Origin: Arthrobacter sp. | Lineage (GTDB): Bacteria > Actinomycetota > Actinomycetes > Actinomycetales > Micrococcaceae | Reading direction: 5' to 3' | Assembly (NCBI GenBank): GCA_030146405.1 | Contig: JASLBS010000039.1 | Coordinates: 1 to 37,581, forward strand | DNA length: 37,581 nt | In this document: in pieces, positions 15,981 to 23,791 of the stretch | Numbering within the stretch: position 1 is the first letter of the stretch | Layout of the letters: every line of letters starts with the position of its first letter | Made by a program: the position numbers and the translations under genes | Notes under the pieces: generated by a model | Database searches by the model: none | The model's input: only the letters and a program-made list of their open reading frames with translations | What the model was told of the DNA's origin: nothing

Positions 15981-16268
15981 TCAGCTCAGGCGCTCAGAGA
16001 TACGGACGACGACGTCGTCCCCGAGCTCCTTGCCGATCTTCTTCCGCAGCTTCGCGCTGATCGAGAGCATGTGACCGCCCTTCCCTGTGGGCATCAGCGC
16101 AACAGCCACCGGCGCACCATCAACGCTTGCGACTACTTTGACTGCCTTGCCCGTACCGAACACTTCCTTGGAATCGGGAATCTCGACACACGCCCACACG
16201 TCACCCTTGACCTCCACGCCGATCGGGGCGGTGAACTGGAGGTCCATAGGACCTGGAACCGTACTCAC
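15981..16268 (-). CDS. DUF1905 domain protein
   Basis: A 95-residue protein matching the small beta-barrel DUF1905 pattern: MDLQFTAPIGVEVKGDVWAC, then VKVVASVDGAPVAVALMPTG, ending ISAKLRKKIGKELGDDVVVR. The biochemical role is unknown; these domains often stand beside or are fused to YdeI-like domains. A GTG start at 16268 is chosen because a full AAGGAGG (plus-strand 16275-16281) lies six bases upstream, and it gives the usual family length; frame remains open to 16454 but without any similarity. It is convergent with the preceding oxidoreductase. Confidence 0.85.
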   Translation of the reverse strand: MSTVPGPMDLQFTAPIGVEVKGDVWACVEIPDSKEVFGTGKAVKVVASVDGAPVAVALMPTGKGGHMLSISAKLRKKIGKELGDDVVVRISERLS

Positions 16269-16430
16269 AGGTGCCCTCCTTGTTCGACCCATGCCCCGAC
16301 CAGCGTGCCCTGAGGGATCGCTGGTGTCCACCATGCCGAGCGGAAGGTTGGCGGCACCGGGTGCGCCAGTGAATTCCTGGTGTCGGAGTTGTGCTGGCAA
16401 TGGACCCTGTTCTGCTGGTCTGCTGATGTC

Positions 16431-16661
16431 ATGAACCCAGCATCGGACGGACAACTACCCGACAGCGCTCATCTACGGCAGGACATCAACATTCCCCAGC
16501 AGGACACCACGGAGTCGGATGCACCCGAGCAGGCAGTTGGTGGCGCCTCCTCCAACGCACGCCAACAGGTTCCGAGCATCAGCCCGATCGATGACTACGC
16601 GGAGGAAACAGGGCTCGGCGGCGCATCAGGTCCGGACACTGCCGATCCCGAGGAAAGCTGA
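16431..16661 (+). CDS. Small acidic hypothetical protein
   Basis: Possible 76-residue protein starting MNPASDGQLPDSAHLRQD and rich in Asp, Glu, Ser and Gln, with no hydrophobic segment and a disordered look. No family is recognised. Base composition and residue bias are compatible with a real short gene, but the ribosome-binding site is weak. It precedes the phosphodiesterase gene by 124 bases on the same strand and could be co-transcribed with it. A non-coding leader is an equally fair reading. Confidence 0.4.
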   Translation: MNPASDGQLPDSAHLRQDINIPQQDTTESDAPEQAVGGASSNARQQVPSISPIDDYAEETGLGGASGPDTADPEES

Positions 16662-16785
16662 TGGCCGCCGTCCCCGGACGGGTACGGAGTTCATCCACGA
16701 ACAGGTCCGGGTGGACCGAGGTCCTGAGGAGCACGTGGGGACACCCGGGGACACCGGGGTCGAGAATCACACCGAAGGACATCGA

Positions 16786-17643
16786 ATGTTCGGGCACGAC
16801 ACGTTCCGCGACATCAACGCACTGCTCAACAGCCGCTTGGCTGAGAAGAATCCTCTGATAGCCGTTCACCGCGGAACGGGGCTGGGAATGATCGTCGAGA
16901 ACACCGCGCCCGCAATAGCAGCCGCGCTGCGCAGCGGAGCGGACATGGTCGAGATCGACATCATCGGATCGACCGATGGTGACTTCTTCGTGTTCCACGA
17001 CGGCATGGAACTGGAGAGCTTCGGCGTCGGTGATCCCATCACGACGCTCAGTACCACTGAAATCGAGAGTCTCACCTACACCAGGACAGCAGAACCACGG
17101 GTGCACGTCGAAAGACTCGAGCATGCCCTGACCTCGTTCCCCGGTGTGCTGTTCAACATCGATCGGTCCTGGTTCTACTGGGAGCAGCTGTTGCCCTGGC
17201 TCGACCAGTTCGACATCACCGGACAACTCATCCTGAAGGCACCGCCGACCCACGAGGTGCTGAATCTGCTCCGTACCCACCCGGTGAAGTACCCGCTGGT
17301 GGCTATCGCCTCGAGCCAGGAGGAGTTGGCGTCGGTGATCAATGACCGACACATCAACCTGGTGGGAGTCGAGCTTCTCGCTGACACTCCGTCCCACCCC
17401 TTCTGCGACCCGGAGGTCGTTCGGGCATTCCAGGAACAGGGACTGTTCGTCTATGTGAATGCGCTCAATCTCAGCGATGGGACAGTTCTCATGGCGGGCT
17501 GGGACGACACTCTCTCCGTTACCAGCAACCCTGATGATGGTTGGGGGCGGCTTGTGGAACTCGGCGCGAACGTCATTCAGACGGATTGGCCGGCCCTGCT
17601 CAACGCGTACCTGGATCGGGATATCCGTCAGCTCAGCAGATAG
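16786..17643 (+). CDS. Glycerophosphodiester phosphodiesterase
   Basis: A 285-residue GDPD-family TIM-barrel enzyme, hydrolysing glycerophosphodiesters to glycerol-3-phosphate and an alcohol. Expected active-site residues are present: IAVHRGTG (His-Arg, about residue 29), ENTAPAIAAAL (Glu-Asn), GADMVEIDI (Glu-x-Asp, about 60) and FFVFHDGM (His-Asp, about 75). The C-terminal NVIQTDWPALLNAYL is the usual closing motif. No signal peptide is seen, so it should work in the cytoplasm on imported diesters. ATG 16786 has AAGGA at a good distance; frame is open further upstream but with no similarity. It is followed after 237 bases by an ABC importer, which suggests the importer brings in its substrate; this is inference. 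Confidence 0.88.
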   Translation: MFGHDTFRDINALLNSRLAEKNPLIAVHRGTGLGMIVENTAPAIAAALRSGADMVEIDIIGSTDGDFFVFHDGMELESFGVGDPITTLSTTEIESLTYTRTAEPRVHVERLEHALTSFPGVLFNIDRSWFYWEQLLPWLDQFDITGQLILKAPPTHEVLNLLRTHPVKYPLVAIASSQEELASVINDRHINLVGVELLADTPSHPFCDPEVVRAFQEQGLFVYVNALNLSDGTVLMAGWDDTLSVTSNPDDGWGRLVELGANVIQTDWPALLNAYLDRDIRQLSR

Positions 17644-17732
17644 TCCTCCAACCAGCGGCCCGGTGTCTCATGAGGGTGTTCGCACTTTGCCTCGAATGTG
17701 GGCCGCGGTAACCCCCGCAGGTGTCCCGGCCC

Positions 17733-17776
17733 GTTAACGTGCTGTTCGGCTTTGTACGAAGCGTTGTTAACCACGC
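17733..17776 (+). promoter_or_regulatory. Candidate PHO box, four 11-base units
   Basis: Consecutive 11-mers read GTTAACGTGCT, GTTCGGCTTTG, TACGAAGCGTT and GTTAACCACGC. Streptomyces PhoP and mycobacterial RegX3 sites are built from 11-base direct repeats with consensus GTTCACC in the first seven positions. Units one, two and four match five, five and six of seven, and unit three is degenerate. The two GTTAAC cores are exactly 33 bases apart. The site lies 105 bases upstream of the solute-binding lipoprotein gene. Confidence 0.5.
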
Positions 17777-17880
17777 GAGGACAACGTAGAGGGCTGCACT
17801 GGAGCTGAACAGGTAGCGTGATGTCCGCTTTCTATTACGGTTGGTGCAGCAGTGTCGCTACTAGTGAATTGAGTACCACC

Positions 17881-18951
17881 GTGTCCAAGAAATCGAACCT
17901 CGTCGCTCTCAGCGTGGCAGCCACCCTCCTCCTGACCGCCTGCGGGGGATCCTCATCCGAAAGTGAAGCCGGTTCCACGGCTGGTGCCGGCGAGCCACTC
18001 GTCATCTACACGAACTCGAACTCCGAGGGACGCGGTGAGTGGCTTCAGGAAAAGGCGGAAGAGGCGGGCTTCGACATCCAGATCGTCGGTGCTGGTGGCG
18101 GTGATGCCACGAACAAGTTGATCGCGGAGAAGAACAACCCGGTCGCCGACGTCGTGTACGGACTGAACAATGTGTACTACGAACAGCTCAAGAGCGAGGA
18201 CGTCCTCGAGCCGTACACCCCGCCGTGGTCCGCTGAGGTCGACGAATCACTGGGTGATCCCGGCGATGAGAAGGCTTACTGGCCCCTGGTCCAGCAGGCG
18301 ATCGTCCTGGCCTACAACGCCGATGCTGTGCCGGAATCTGATGCTCCTGACGACTGGATGGACCTCTGGAGCGAGGACCAGTACAAGGACAGGTACGAGC
18401 GTGTCAGCGGCATGGGCGCCGCCACCACACAACTCGTCATGGCAGGCATCCTCACCCGCTACAAGGACGACGGCGGTGACCTCGGCGTGAGCGACGAAGG
18501 GTGGCAGCAGGTCGAGCAGTACTTCCAGAACGGTGTTCCTGCCGTGACGGATCTGGACCTGTTCTCGCGCTTCGCCGATGACACGGTCGATTTCGGCCAG
18601 ATGCCCTCCTCGTCCATCCCCGGGCGCGAGGAGGCATACGGTGTGACTTCCGGTGCGGTGAGTCCTGAAGTCGGCGTTCCCTACGCCGTCGAGCAGGTAG
18701 CCGTCGTGAAGGGCTCGGACAACCAGGACGAGGCCAAGAAGTTCGTCGATTGGTTCGGAAGTGGCGAGGTTCAGGGCGAGTGGGCGGCTCAGTTCGATTC
18801 GCTTCCGGTCAACGAGAACGCGCTCGAGAGTGCGAAGCCCGAAGTTGTCGAGTTCGATGAGCAGTTCACGCATCAGGACATCGACTGGACCTTCGTCCAG
18901 GAGAACCTCGGGTCCTGGATCGAGAAGATCGAACTCGAGTACATGCCCTAG
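17881..18951 (+). CDS. ABC transporter solute-binding lipoprotein (FbpA/AfuA/PhnS-like)
   Basis: A 356-residue extracellular binding protein. The N-terminus is a lipoprotein signal (NLVALSVAATLLLTAC, lipobox LTAC with Cys 21) followed by a Gly/Ser linker. The mature part has LVIYTNSNSEGRGEWLQEKA, ADVVYGLNN and PYAVEQVAVVKGSDNQDEAK, the pattern of type-II binding proteins of the iron, thiamine and phosphonate group. Characterised relatives bind ferric iron, hexose phosphates or 2-aminoethylphosphonate, so annotation as iron-binding would be unsafe. GTG 17881 gives a normal signal peptide; a GTG/ATG pair 60 bases upstream would add 20 unusual residues. Context next to a phosphodiesterase and a PHO-box-like site favours a phosphorylated ligand. 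Confidence 0.88.
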   Translation: MSKKSNLVALSVAATLLLTACGGSSSESEAGSTAGAGEPLVIYTNSNSEGRGEWLQEKAEEAGFDIQIVGAGGGDATNKLIAEKNNPVADVVYGLNNVYYEQLKSEDVLEPYTPPWSAEVDESLGDPGDEKAYWPLVQQAIVLAYNADAVPESDAPDDWMDLWSEDQYKDRYERVSGMGAATTQLVMAGILTRYKDDGGDLGVSDEGWQQVEQYFQNGVPAVTDLDLFSRFADDTVDFGQMPSSSIPGREEAYGVTSGAVSPEVGVPYAVEQVAVVKGSDNQDEAKKFVDWFGSGEVQGEWAAQFDSLPVNENALESAKPEVVEFDEQFTHQDIDWTFVQENLGSWIEKIELEYMP

Positions 18952-18953
18952 TA

Positions 18954-18990
18954 GCGTGCTACGACGGCGGCTGTCCTAGCGAGAGCACGC
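18954..18990 (+). other. First of two tandem mRNA hairpins after the binding-protein gene
   Basis: GCGTGCT (18954-18960) pairs with AGCACGC (18984-18990) around a 23-base loop, starting three bases after the binding-protein stop codon. With the next hairpin it probably protects the upstream message or reduces read-through into the ATPase gene. Confidence 0.45.
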
Positions 18991-19000
18991 GTCACCGGCG

Positions 19001-19039
19001 GGTGCGCCTTCAGAACCTCTCCGAGGTAGAAGGCGCACC
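19001..19039 (+). other. Strong intercistronic hairpin before the ABC ATPase gene
   Basis: GGTGCGCCTTC (19001-19011) pairs perfectly with GAAGGCGCACC (19029-19039), and inside it ACCTC (19015-19019) pairs with GAGGT (19023-19027) around a three-base loop. It ends 34 bases before the ATPase start. Partial terminators or mRNA 3'-end stabilisers at this place are common where binding protein must exceed membrane components. Confidence 0.65.
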
Positions 19040-19073
19040 GGCTTCGATCCCCACCCACCAGAAGGACAACTCC

Positions 19074-20129
19074 ATGATCCGCTTCGACCATATTCAGGTC
19101 ACCTTCGACAGCTTCACGGCGATCAGCGACCTGAATCTCGAAGTATCGGAGGGCGAGTTCTTCACCCTGCTCGGCCCGTCGGGTTGCGGAAAGACAACCG
19201 CGCTGAGAACCCTCGCCGGCCTCGTGAACCCTTCGGGCGGTGACATTCATATCGACGGCAAGAAGGTCACCTCGCTTCCCAGCGACAAGCGTGGTGTCGG
19301 GATGGTTTTCCAGAATTACGCCCTTTTTCCCTCGATGAGCGTCTGGGAGAACATCGCTTTCGGATTGAAGGTACGCAAGACCGGTGCTGACGAGCGCACG
19401 CAGCTTGTCCGCGACATCGCGCGGCGGGTGGACCTCACTGATGACCAACTCGACAAGAACGTCTCCGAGCTCTCCGGCGGCCAGCAACAACGTGTCGCCA
19501 TCGCCCGCGCACTGGTTCTCAAACCGAAGATCCTTCTTCTGGATGAGCCACTGTCCAACCTGGACGCCAAGCTCCGTCAGCAACTGAGGGTGGAGTTGAA
19601 GGAACTCCAGGTCGAGTCGGGCATCACCACTGTCTACGTCACCCATGATCAGGATGAGGCCCTGACGATGAGCGACCGCATCGCCGTCTTCAACAAGGGC
19701 AAGGTCGAACAGGTCGGCACGCCCGAGGAGATCTACGAGCGCTCCGCCACGGAGTTCGTCTGCAACTTCATCGGTGACAGCTCCAGGCTGGGTCCGGAAC
19801 TGGTCTCACGCCTCAGCGAGACCTCGGACGAGCGGCTCGACCCACATCGGCTCTCCTACCTCCGGGTGGAGAAGGCTTTCATCGATACCGGCGCCATCAC
19901 GAACCCGGGCGCCAGCCCTGATGGGTCACGCGGCCCTGTCGCCTCCGCAACGGGACGGGTGATAGCGCGCAGCTACCACGGCCAGCACAGCCGATACACG
20001 ATCCGCAGTCATGACTCGGACGTCAAGGTCCTCGTCAAGGAGACCGGCGCTCCAGCACTGGCCATAGGTCACCAGGTACAGCTCCGGGTCCACCCCGAGC
20101 ACGTCCTGCAGTACCAGGACGCACGATGA
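19074..20129 (+). CDS. ABC transporter ATP-binding protein
   Basis: A 351-residue importer ATPase. Walker A is GPSGCGKTT (about residue 38), the Q-loop region FQNYALFPSMS, the signature LSGGQQQRVAIARAL (about 134), Walker B ILLLDEPLSNLDAKLR and the switch His in VYVTHDQDEALTMSDRIAVF. After residue 240 a TOBE-like regulatory domain follows, with ATGRVIARSYHGQHSRYTI. It powers uptake through the permease encoded next, whose ATG overlaps its stop as ATGA. AAGGA ahead of ATG 19074 is a good ribosome-binding site. Substrate class follows the binding protein. Confidence 0.93.
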   Translation: MIRFDHIQVTFDSFTAISDLNLEVSEGEFFTLLGPSGCGKTTALRTLAGLVNPSGGDIHIDGKKVTSLPSDKRGVGMVFQNYALFPSMSVWENIAFGLKVRKTGADERTQLVRDIARRVDLTDDQLDKNVSELSGGQQQRVAIARALVLKPKILLLDEPLSNLDAKLRQQLRVELKELQVESGITTVYVTHDQDEALTMSDRIAVFNKGKVEQVGTPEEIYERSATEFVCNFIGDSSRLGPELVSRLSETSDERLDPHRLSYLRVEKAFIDTGAITNPGASPDGSRGPVASATGRVIARSYHGQHSRYTIRSHDSDVKVLVKETGAPALAIGHQVQLRVHPEHVLQYQDAR

Positions 20130-22000
20130 GCCGCAGTACCAGCGCCCGCATGATGAGATCACCACTGGTGGTGGTGACCATGCTCATCCTGACGTGGTTC
20201 AGCGCCGCCTTCCTGGTGTGGCCGAACCTGAATCTGCTCGCCGAGACGTTCTTTCCCGGCGGCGAGTTCACCGGTCGCGCGGTGGAACGGTTGCTGTCCT
20301 CGCCGAGGGCAATGAGATCGTTGGCCAACAGCTTCCTCCTCGCTGTGGTTCTCGCTGTCACGGTCAATGTGGTCGGCATCTTCGTCGTCCTGGTGACCCA
20401 GTATTTCCGGATCCGCGGGTCACGCGTCCTGTGGCTCGGCTATGCGACGACGTTCCTCTTCGGCGGGATCGTGCTGGCGGCTGGTTACAAGTTCATCTAC
20501 GGCGCGGACGGGATCATCACAAAACTGGTTGCCGGATATTTCCCCGAGATGGACCGGGATTGGTTCGGCGGGTTCTTCGCCGTCGTCTTCGTCATGACGT
20601 TCGCCACCACCACGAACCACCTCCTCTTCCTCAGCAATGCGATCCGGGGCGTCGACTTCCAGACGATCGAAGCGGCAAGGAACATGGGAGCCTCCGACTG
20701 GACGACTCTCCGACGTGTCGTCCTTCCCATCCTCAAGCCGACCCTCTTCGCAGTCACCATCCTGTCGTTCCTCACCGGGCTCGGCGCGCTCAGCGCTCCC
20801 CAGGTCCTCGGTGGCGAGAACTTCCAGACCATCACGCCGATGATCCTGACGTTCGCCAACACGTCGACATCCCGTGACATCGCAGCACTGCTCGCCCTGA
20901 TCCTCGGGGTGGCCACCATCGCAATGCTCGCTGTCATGACGAGGCTGGAGCGAGGAGGAACCTACTACTCCGTAGCCAAAGTATCGGCTCCCCTCCAGAA
21001 GCAACGCATCAGCAACCGGACGACGAATGTGGTGGTGCATGTCCTCGCGTACCTCCTGTTCTTCATCTACATCTCGCCGCTGGTGTTGATCCTGCTCTAC
21101 TCGTTCATGGACAGTGCTGCGATCAGCACCGGAGTTCTGGCCCCGGACCGGTTCACGCTCGACAACTATGTGCGTGTGCTCTCACAGGACTCGGCTCTCC
21201 GTCCCTTCATCGTCAGCATCGTCTACAGCGGACTCGCAGCCATCATCACGGTCGGGGGCCTGCTCTTCGTCGCGCGGATCATCCAGAAGTACCGCACCAG
21301 GACCACCGCAGCTTTCGAGTACCTGCTGCACATCCCGTGGATCCTTCCTGCCGCCATGATCGCCCTCGGACTGGTCATGACCTACGATCGGCCCAATCCT
21401 CTGATCGGTGGAGCCGTGCTGAGCGGCACGACGGTGATCCTCCTGATCGCGTTCGTCGTGGTGAAGATTCCCTTCACCCTCCGCATGCTCAAGGCTTCCT
21501 TCTCATCGGTGAACGACTCCATGGAGGAAGCAGCGACCATCATGGGTGCCGGGGCGCTCTACACCTTCCGCAGGATCCTCCTGCCGGCGGTCCTGCCCAC
21601 TGCCGCCGCAATCGCTGCCCTGAACTTCAACAGCCAACTCGACGACTACGACACCGCGGTCTTCCTCGCGCATCCGCTCTACCAACCCCTCGGGCTGCAG
21701 ATCAAGGCGAACACCGAAGGCGGAGCGGACGTGAACGCCGTTGCCAACACCTTCGTCTACACCGTCCTGCTCATGATCCTCATGGGTCTGACCATGTACC
21801 TCGTCTACGGACGGGCCGGCAATCACGCACAGCGGAGACGTCGACGGAAGCCTGCCCAGGCCACCGTGCTCACCGAGACAGGCAGTTCTGATTCGGAGCG
21901 CAACACTATCCCTCACCTCCTGACAGGGTCCGCTGCATCGGAGGAGAGTCAGGTGGTCCCAGCGGCCCTCCCACGCTCAGCCCGAGAAGGATCGTCCTAG
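20126..22000 (+). CDS. Fused double-domain ABC permease (FbpB-like)
   Basis: A 624-residue permease with about twelve membrane helices formed from two homologous halves. Each half carries an EAA loop that docks on the ATPase: EAARNMGASDWTTLRRVVLP (about residues 178-197) and EEAATIMGAGALYTFRRILL (about 469-488). Fused permeases of this type occur with FbpA-like binding proteins. The C-terminal 55 residues are basic then Ser/Glu-rich and probably cytoplasmic and disordered. The start overlaps the ATPase stop by four bases. It presumably imports a small, possibly phosphorylated, solute bound by the lipoprotein encoded upstream. Confidence 0.92.
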   Translation: MSRSTSARMMRSPLVVVTMLILTWFSAAFLVWPNLNLLAETFFPGGEFTGRAVERLLSSPRAMRSLANSFLLAVVLAVTVNVVGIFVVLVTQYFRIRGSRVLWLGYATTFLFGGIVLAAGYKFIYGADGIITKLVAGYFPEMDRDWFGGFFAVVFVMTFATTTNHLLFLSNAIRGVDFQTIEAARNMGASDWTTLRRVVLPILKPTLFAVTILSFLTGLGALSAPQVLGGENFQTITPMILTFANTSTSRDIAALLALILGVATIAMLAVMTRLERGGTYYSVAKVSAPLQKQRISNRTTNVVVHVLAYLLFFIYISPLVLILLYSFMDSAAISTGVLAPDRFTLDNYVRVLSQDSALRPFIVSIVYSGLAAIITVGGLLFVARIIQKYRTRTTAAFEYLLHIPWILPAAMIALGLVMTYDRPNPLIGGAVLSGTTVILLIAFVVVKIPFTLRMLKASFSSVNDSMEEAATIMGAGALYTFRRILLPAVLPTAAAIAALNFNSQLDDYDTAVFLAHPLYQPLGLQIKANTEGGADVNAVANTFVYTVLLMILMGLTMYLVYGRAGNHAQRRRRRKPAQATVLTETGSSDSERNTIPHLLTGSAASEESQVVPAALPRSAREGSS

Positions 22001-22075
22001 GATCCAGTCCTCTCACCGCCCGGACTCGCCCATGGGTACTAGTGGGCAGGTTGTGGGACGTGGTTGTATTGCCGC

Positions 22076-22729
22076 ATGCTCTCCCGACCTTCGGCCGCAG
22101 TGTGGGCAGTCGTCCATGACGAACGCCAAGCTCTCATCGAACACCTCGAATTCCTCACCCCGGAGCAATGGGCCCGGCCCTCGCTCTGCCCTGGCTGGGA
22201 TGTTCACGACGTCGTAGCTCATCTCGTGGACTGCGCGAAGACGACTCGTCTCGGCTTCCTCCGTCGAATGGTCGCCGCTGGATTCGATTTCGACAGGACC
22301 AACGCGTACGGCATCACCAGGGAACGAGCCGCGACACCGGAGGCGACCCTGGCTGAATTCCGCCGAGTACGTGGGGAGACCAGGACGCCACCTGCTGCTC
22401 CAGCCACCCGGCTCGTCGAAGCAATCGTGCATGGTGAGGACATTCGACGGCCCCTGGGGTTCCTGCGTACCTACCCCGGCGAGTCACTGGACGTGGCTCT
22501 GCGTTATCAGCTCAAGACCGGCGTCTCCATGGGGGGTGGCAAGGAACGAGCGGCTGGGTTCCGTCTGCGGGCTTCCGATTCAGGGGTCGACCACGGTTTC
22601 GGCCCGGAGGTCCGAGGAAACTCCCTGGCACTCCTTATGGCAGTCTCGGGCCGTCCTCCCAACGAGGGGGATCTTTCTGGTGACGGTGCACCAGCCTTCA
22701 CGCGTCAGTTGAATCAAGCGTCCCACTAG
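22076..22729 (+). CDS. Maleylpyruvate isomerase family mycothiol-dependent enzyme
   Basis: A 217-residue protein with the DinB-like four-helix N-terminal domain of the mycothiol-dependent maleylpyruvate isomerase family: LEFLTPEQWARPSLCPGWDV followed by HDVVAHLVD (about residues 25-55), and LVEAIVHGEDIRRPLGF near 125. The histidines in VAHLVD and VHGEDIRRP are the usual metal ligands. Such proteins couple mycothiol to isomerisation, transfer or detoxification reactions, and the substrate is not known. ATG 22076 is chosen; a TTG four codons upstream is in frame and the ribosome-binding site is weak for either. It starts 75 bases after the permease, so could be read through from it. Confidence 0.78.
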   Translation: MLSRPSAAVWAVVHDERQALIEHLEFLTPEQWARPSLCPGWDVHDVVAHLVDCAKTTRLGFLRRMVAAGFDFDRTNAYGITRERAATPEATLAEFRRVRGETRTPPAAPATRLVEAIVHGEDIRRPLGFLRTYPGESLDVALRYQLKTGVSMGGGKERAAGFRLRASDSGVDHGFGPEVRGNSLALLMAVSGRPPNEGDLSGDGAPAFTRQLNQASH

Positions 22730-22928
22730 GCGCCTTGGGACTCTCAGTGAAACCACCTCCCGCGGTCGACCCAGGAGCTCGAACGGGTGACGTGGAACCT
22801 ACGCTGGTGGTGTGGACTCCACCTCGATCGATCACCAGTACGAGCCTTACATCCGTCACATCGATTCCGCCGTCGAACGTACCTCCAAGTCCTAAAGATG
22901 GCGCCGATGGAACAGTCACCTTGAACAT

Positions 22929-23748
22929 GTGGGTTCCCCCGGGGCCCCGGTACGGATGCTCCTTGTTCACGGCGCAGGAGGAAATACGGCGGCGATGTGG
23001 CCCTTCGCCGCGCACCTGTCACAGATCGGAGCATACGTGACGCTCGTAGACCTTCCTGGTTACGGGCGCACACGTGCACTGGGGAAAGAGCAGATCTCCT
23101 ATCAGGATTGGCGGGACGTACTGGTGGATCTCACGGGGCGAATCGATGACGGTAGACCGTTGTTGCTCCTGGGCGCCAGCATGGGCGGAATGCTGGCGCT
23201 GGACACTGCCGCCAGGAGCGGCAATGGGGATCGCGTCATCGCGACGTGCTTGCTCGATGTCAGTGATCCCGATGTCCGATCGGTGATCGTGCGTGCCCCA
23301 TGGATGGCGCGCCTCTCCGAGCCACTCCTGAAATTCGTCAGGGGGCCGGTTCGACGGATCCCCCTTCCTCTGCGGTGGATCGCTCCGATGCGGAGGATCT
23401 CCAATGATTCAGGGCTATCAGCGCACGTCCTGCGGGATCGCCGCGGTGGGGGGCGGGTCGATGCCGCTGGGATGGTTCCGGACGTTCTTGGAAGCTCGGC
23501 CGGTAGTGTTTCCCGAGTTGTACGGTGGGCCCCCTGTGGTGCTGGTCCATCCGGACAATGATCGGTGGACTCCCACACCCATCAGTACTGCGTATCTGGG
23601 TCGACTAGCTGGTGAGCATCGCTCGGTCGAGCTCGCCGGATGCGGGCACTTCCCCATCGAGGAACCGGGCTTCCAGCAGTTCCTCGATGTCGTGGGTATG
23701 GAGATCGAATCCGTGATGGATGACGCACGTGACACCGGGCAGGAGTGA
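22929..23748 (+). pseudogene. Alpha/beta hydrolase with internal frameshift
   Basis: The two halves lie in different frames. The first half (GTG 22929) reads RMLLVHGAGGN (oxyanion hole) and LLLLGASMGGMLALDTA (nucleophile Ser in GASMG). The second half resumes in the +1 frame with MPLGWFRTFLEARPVVFPEL, then VLVHPDNDRWTP (acid Asp) and AGCGHFPIEEPGF (catalytic His). Together they make one normal hydrolase of about 270 residues. The break is at the G6 tract 23448-23453: removing one G restores a single frame, so either the gene is recently inactivated or the assembly has a homopolymer error. Unless corrected, the first-half product lacks Asp and His. Confidence 0.82.
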
Positions 23749-23791
23749 CCATCCCAGAGAGTTGTCGGCAGTGCCGTGCCTGCCTCTTCAG

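Noticed and set aside
16269..16454. Extension of the DUF1905 frame upstream of GTG 16268
   Set aside because: No similarity and the strong AAGGAGG falls inside it, marking the real start.
17881..22000. Annotation of the ABC importer as ferric iron uptake
   Set aside because: The binding-protein family also includes phosphate-ester binders and the neighbourhood is phosphorus-related; iron is not supported.
22698..23015. Possible minus-strand gene starting MFKVTVPSAPSLGLGG
   Set aside because: Overlaps both neighbouring genes' ends, has no recognisable fold and no ribosome-binding site; left unannotated.
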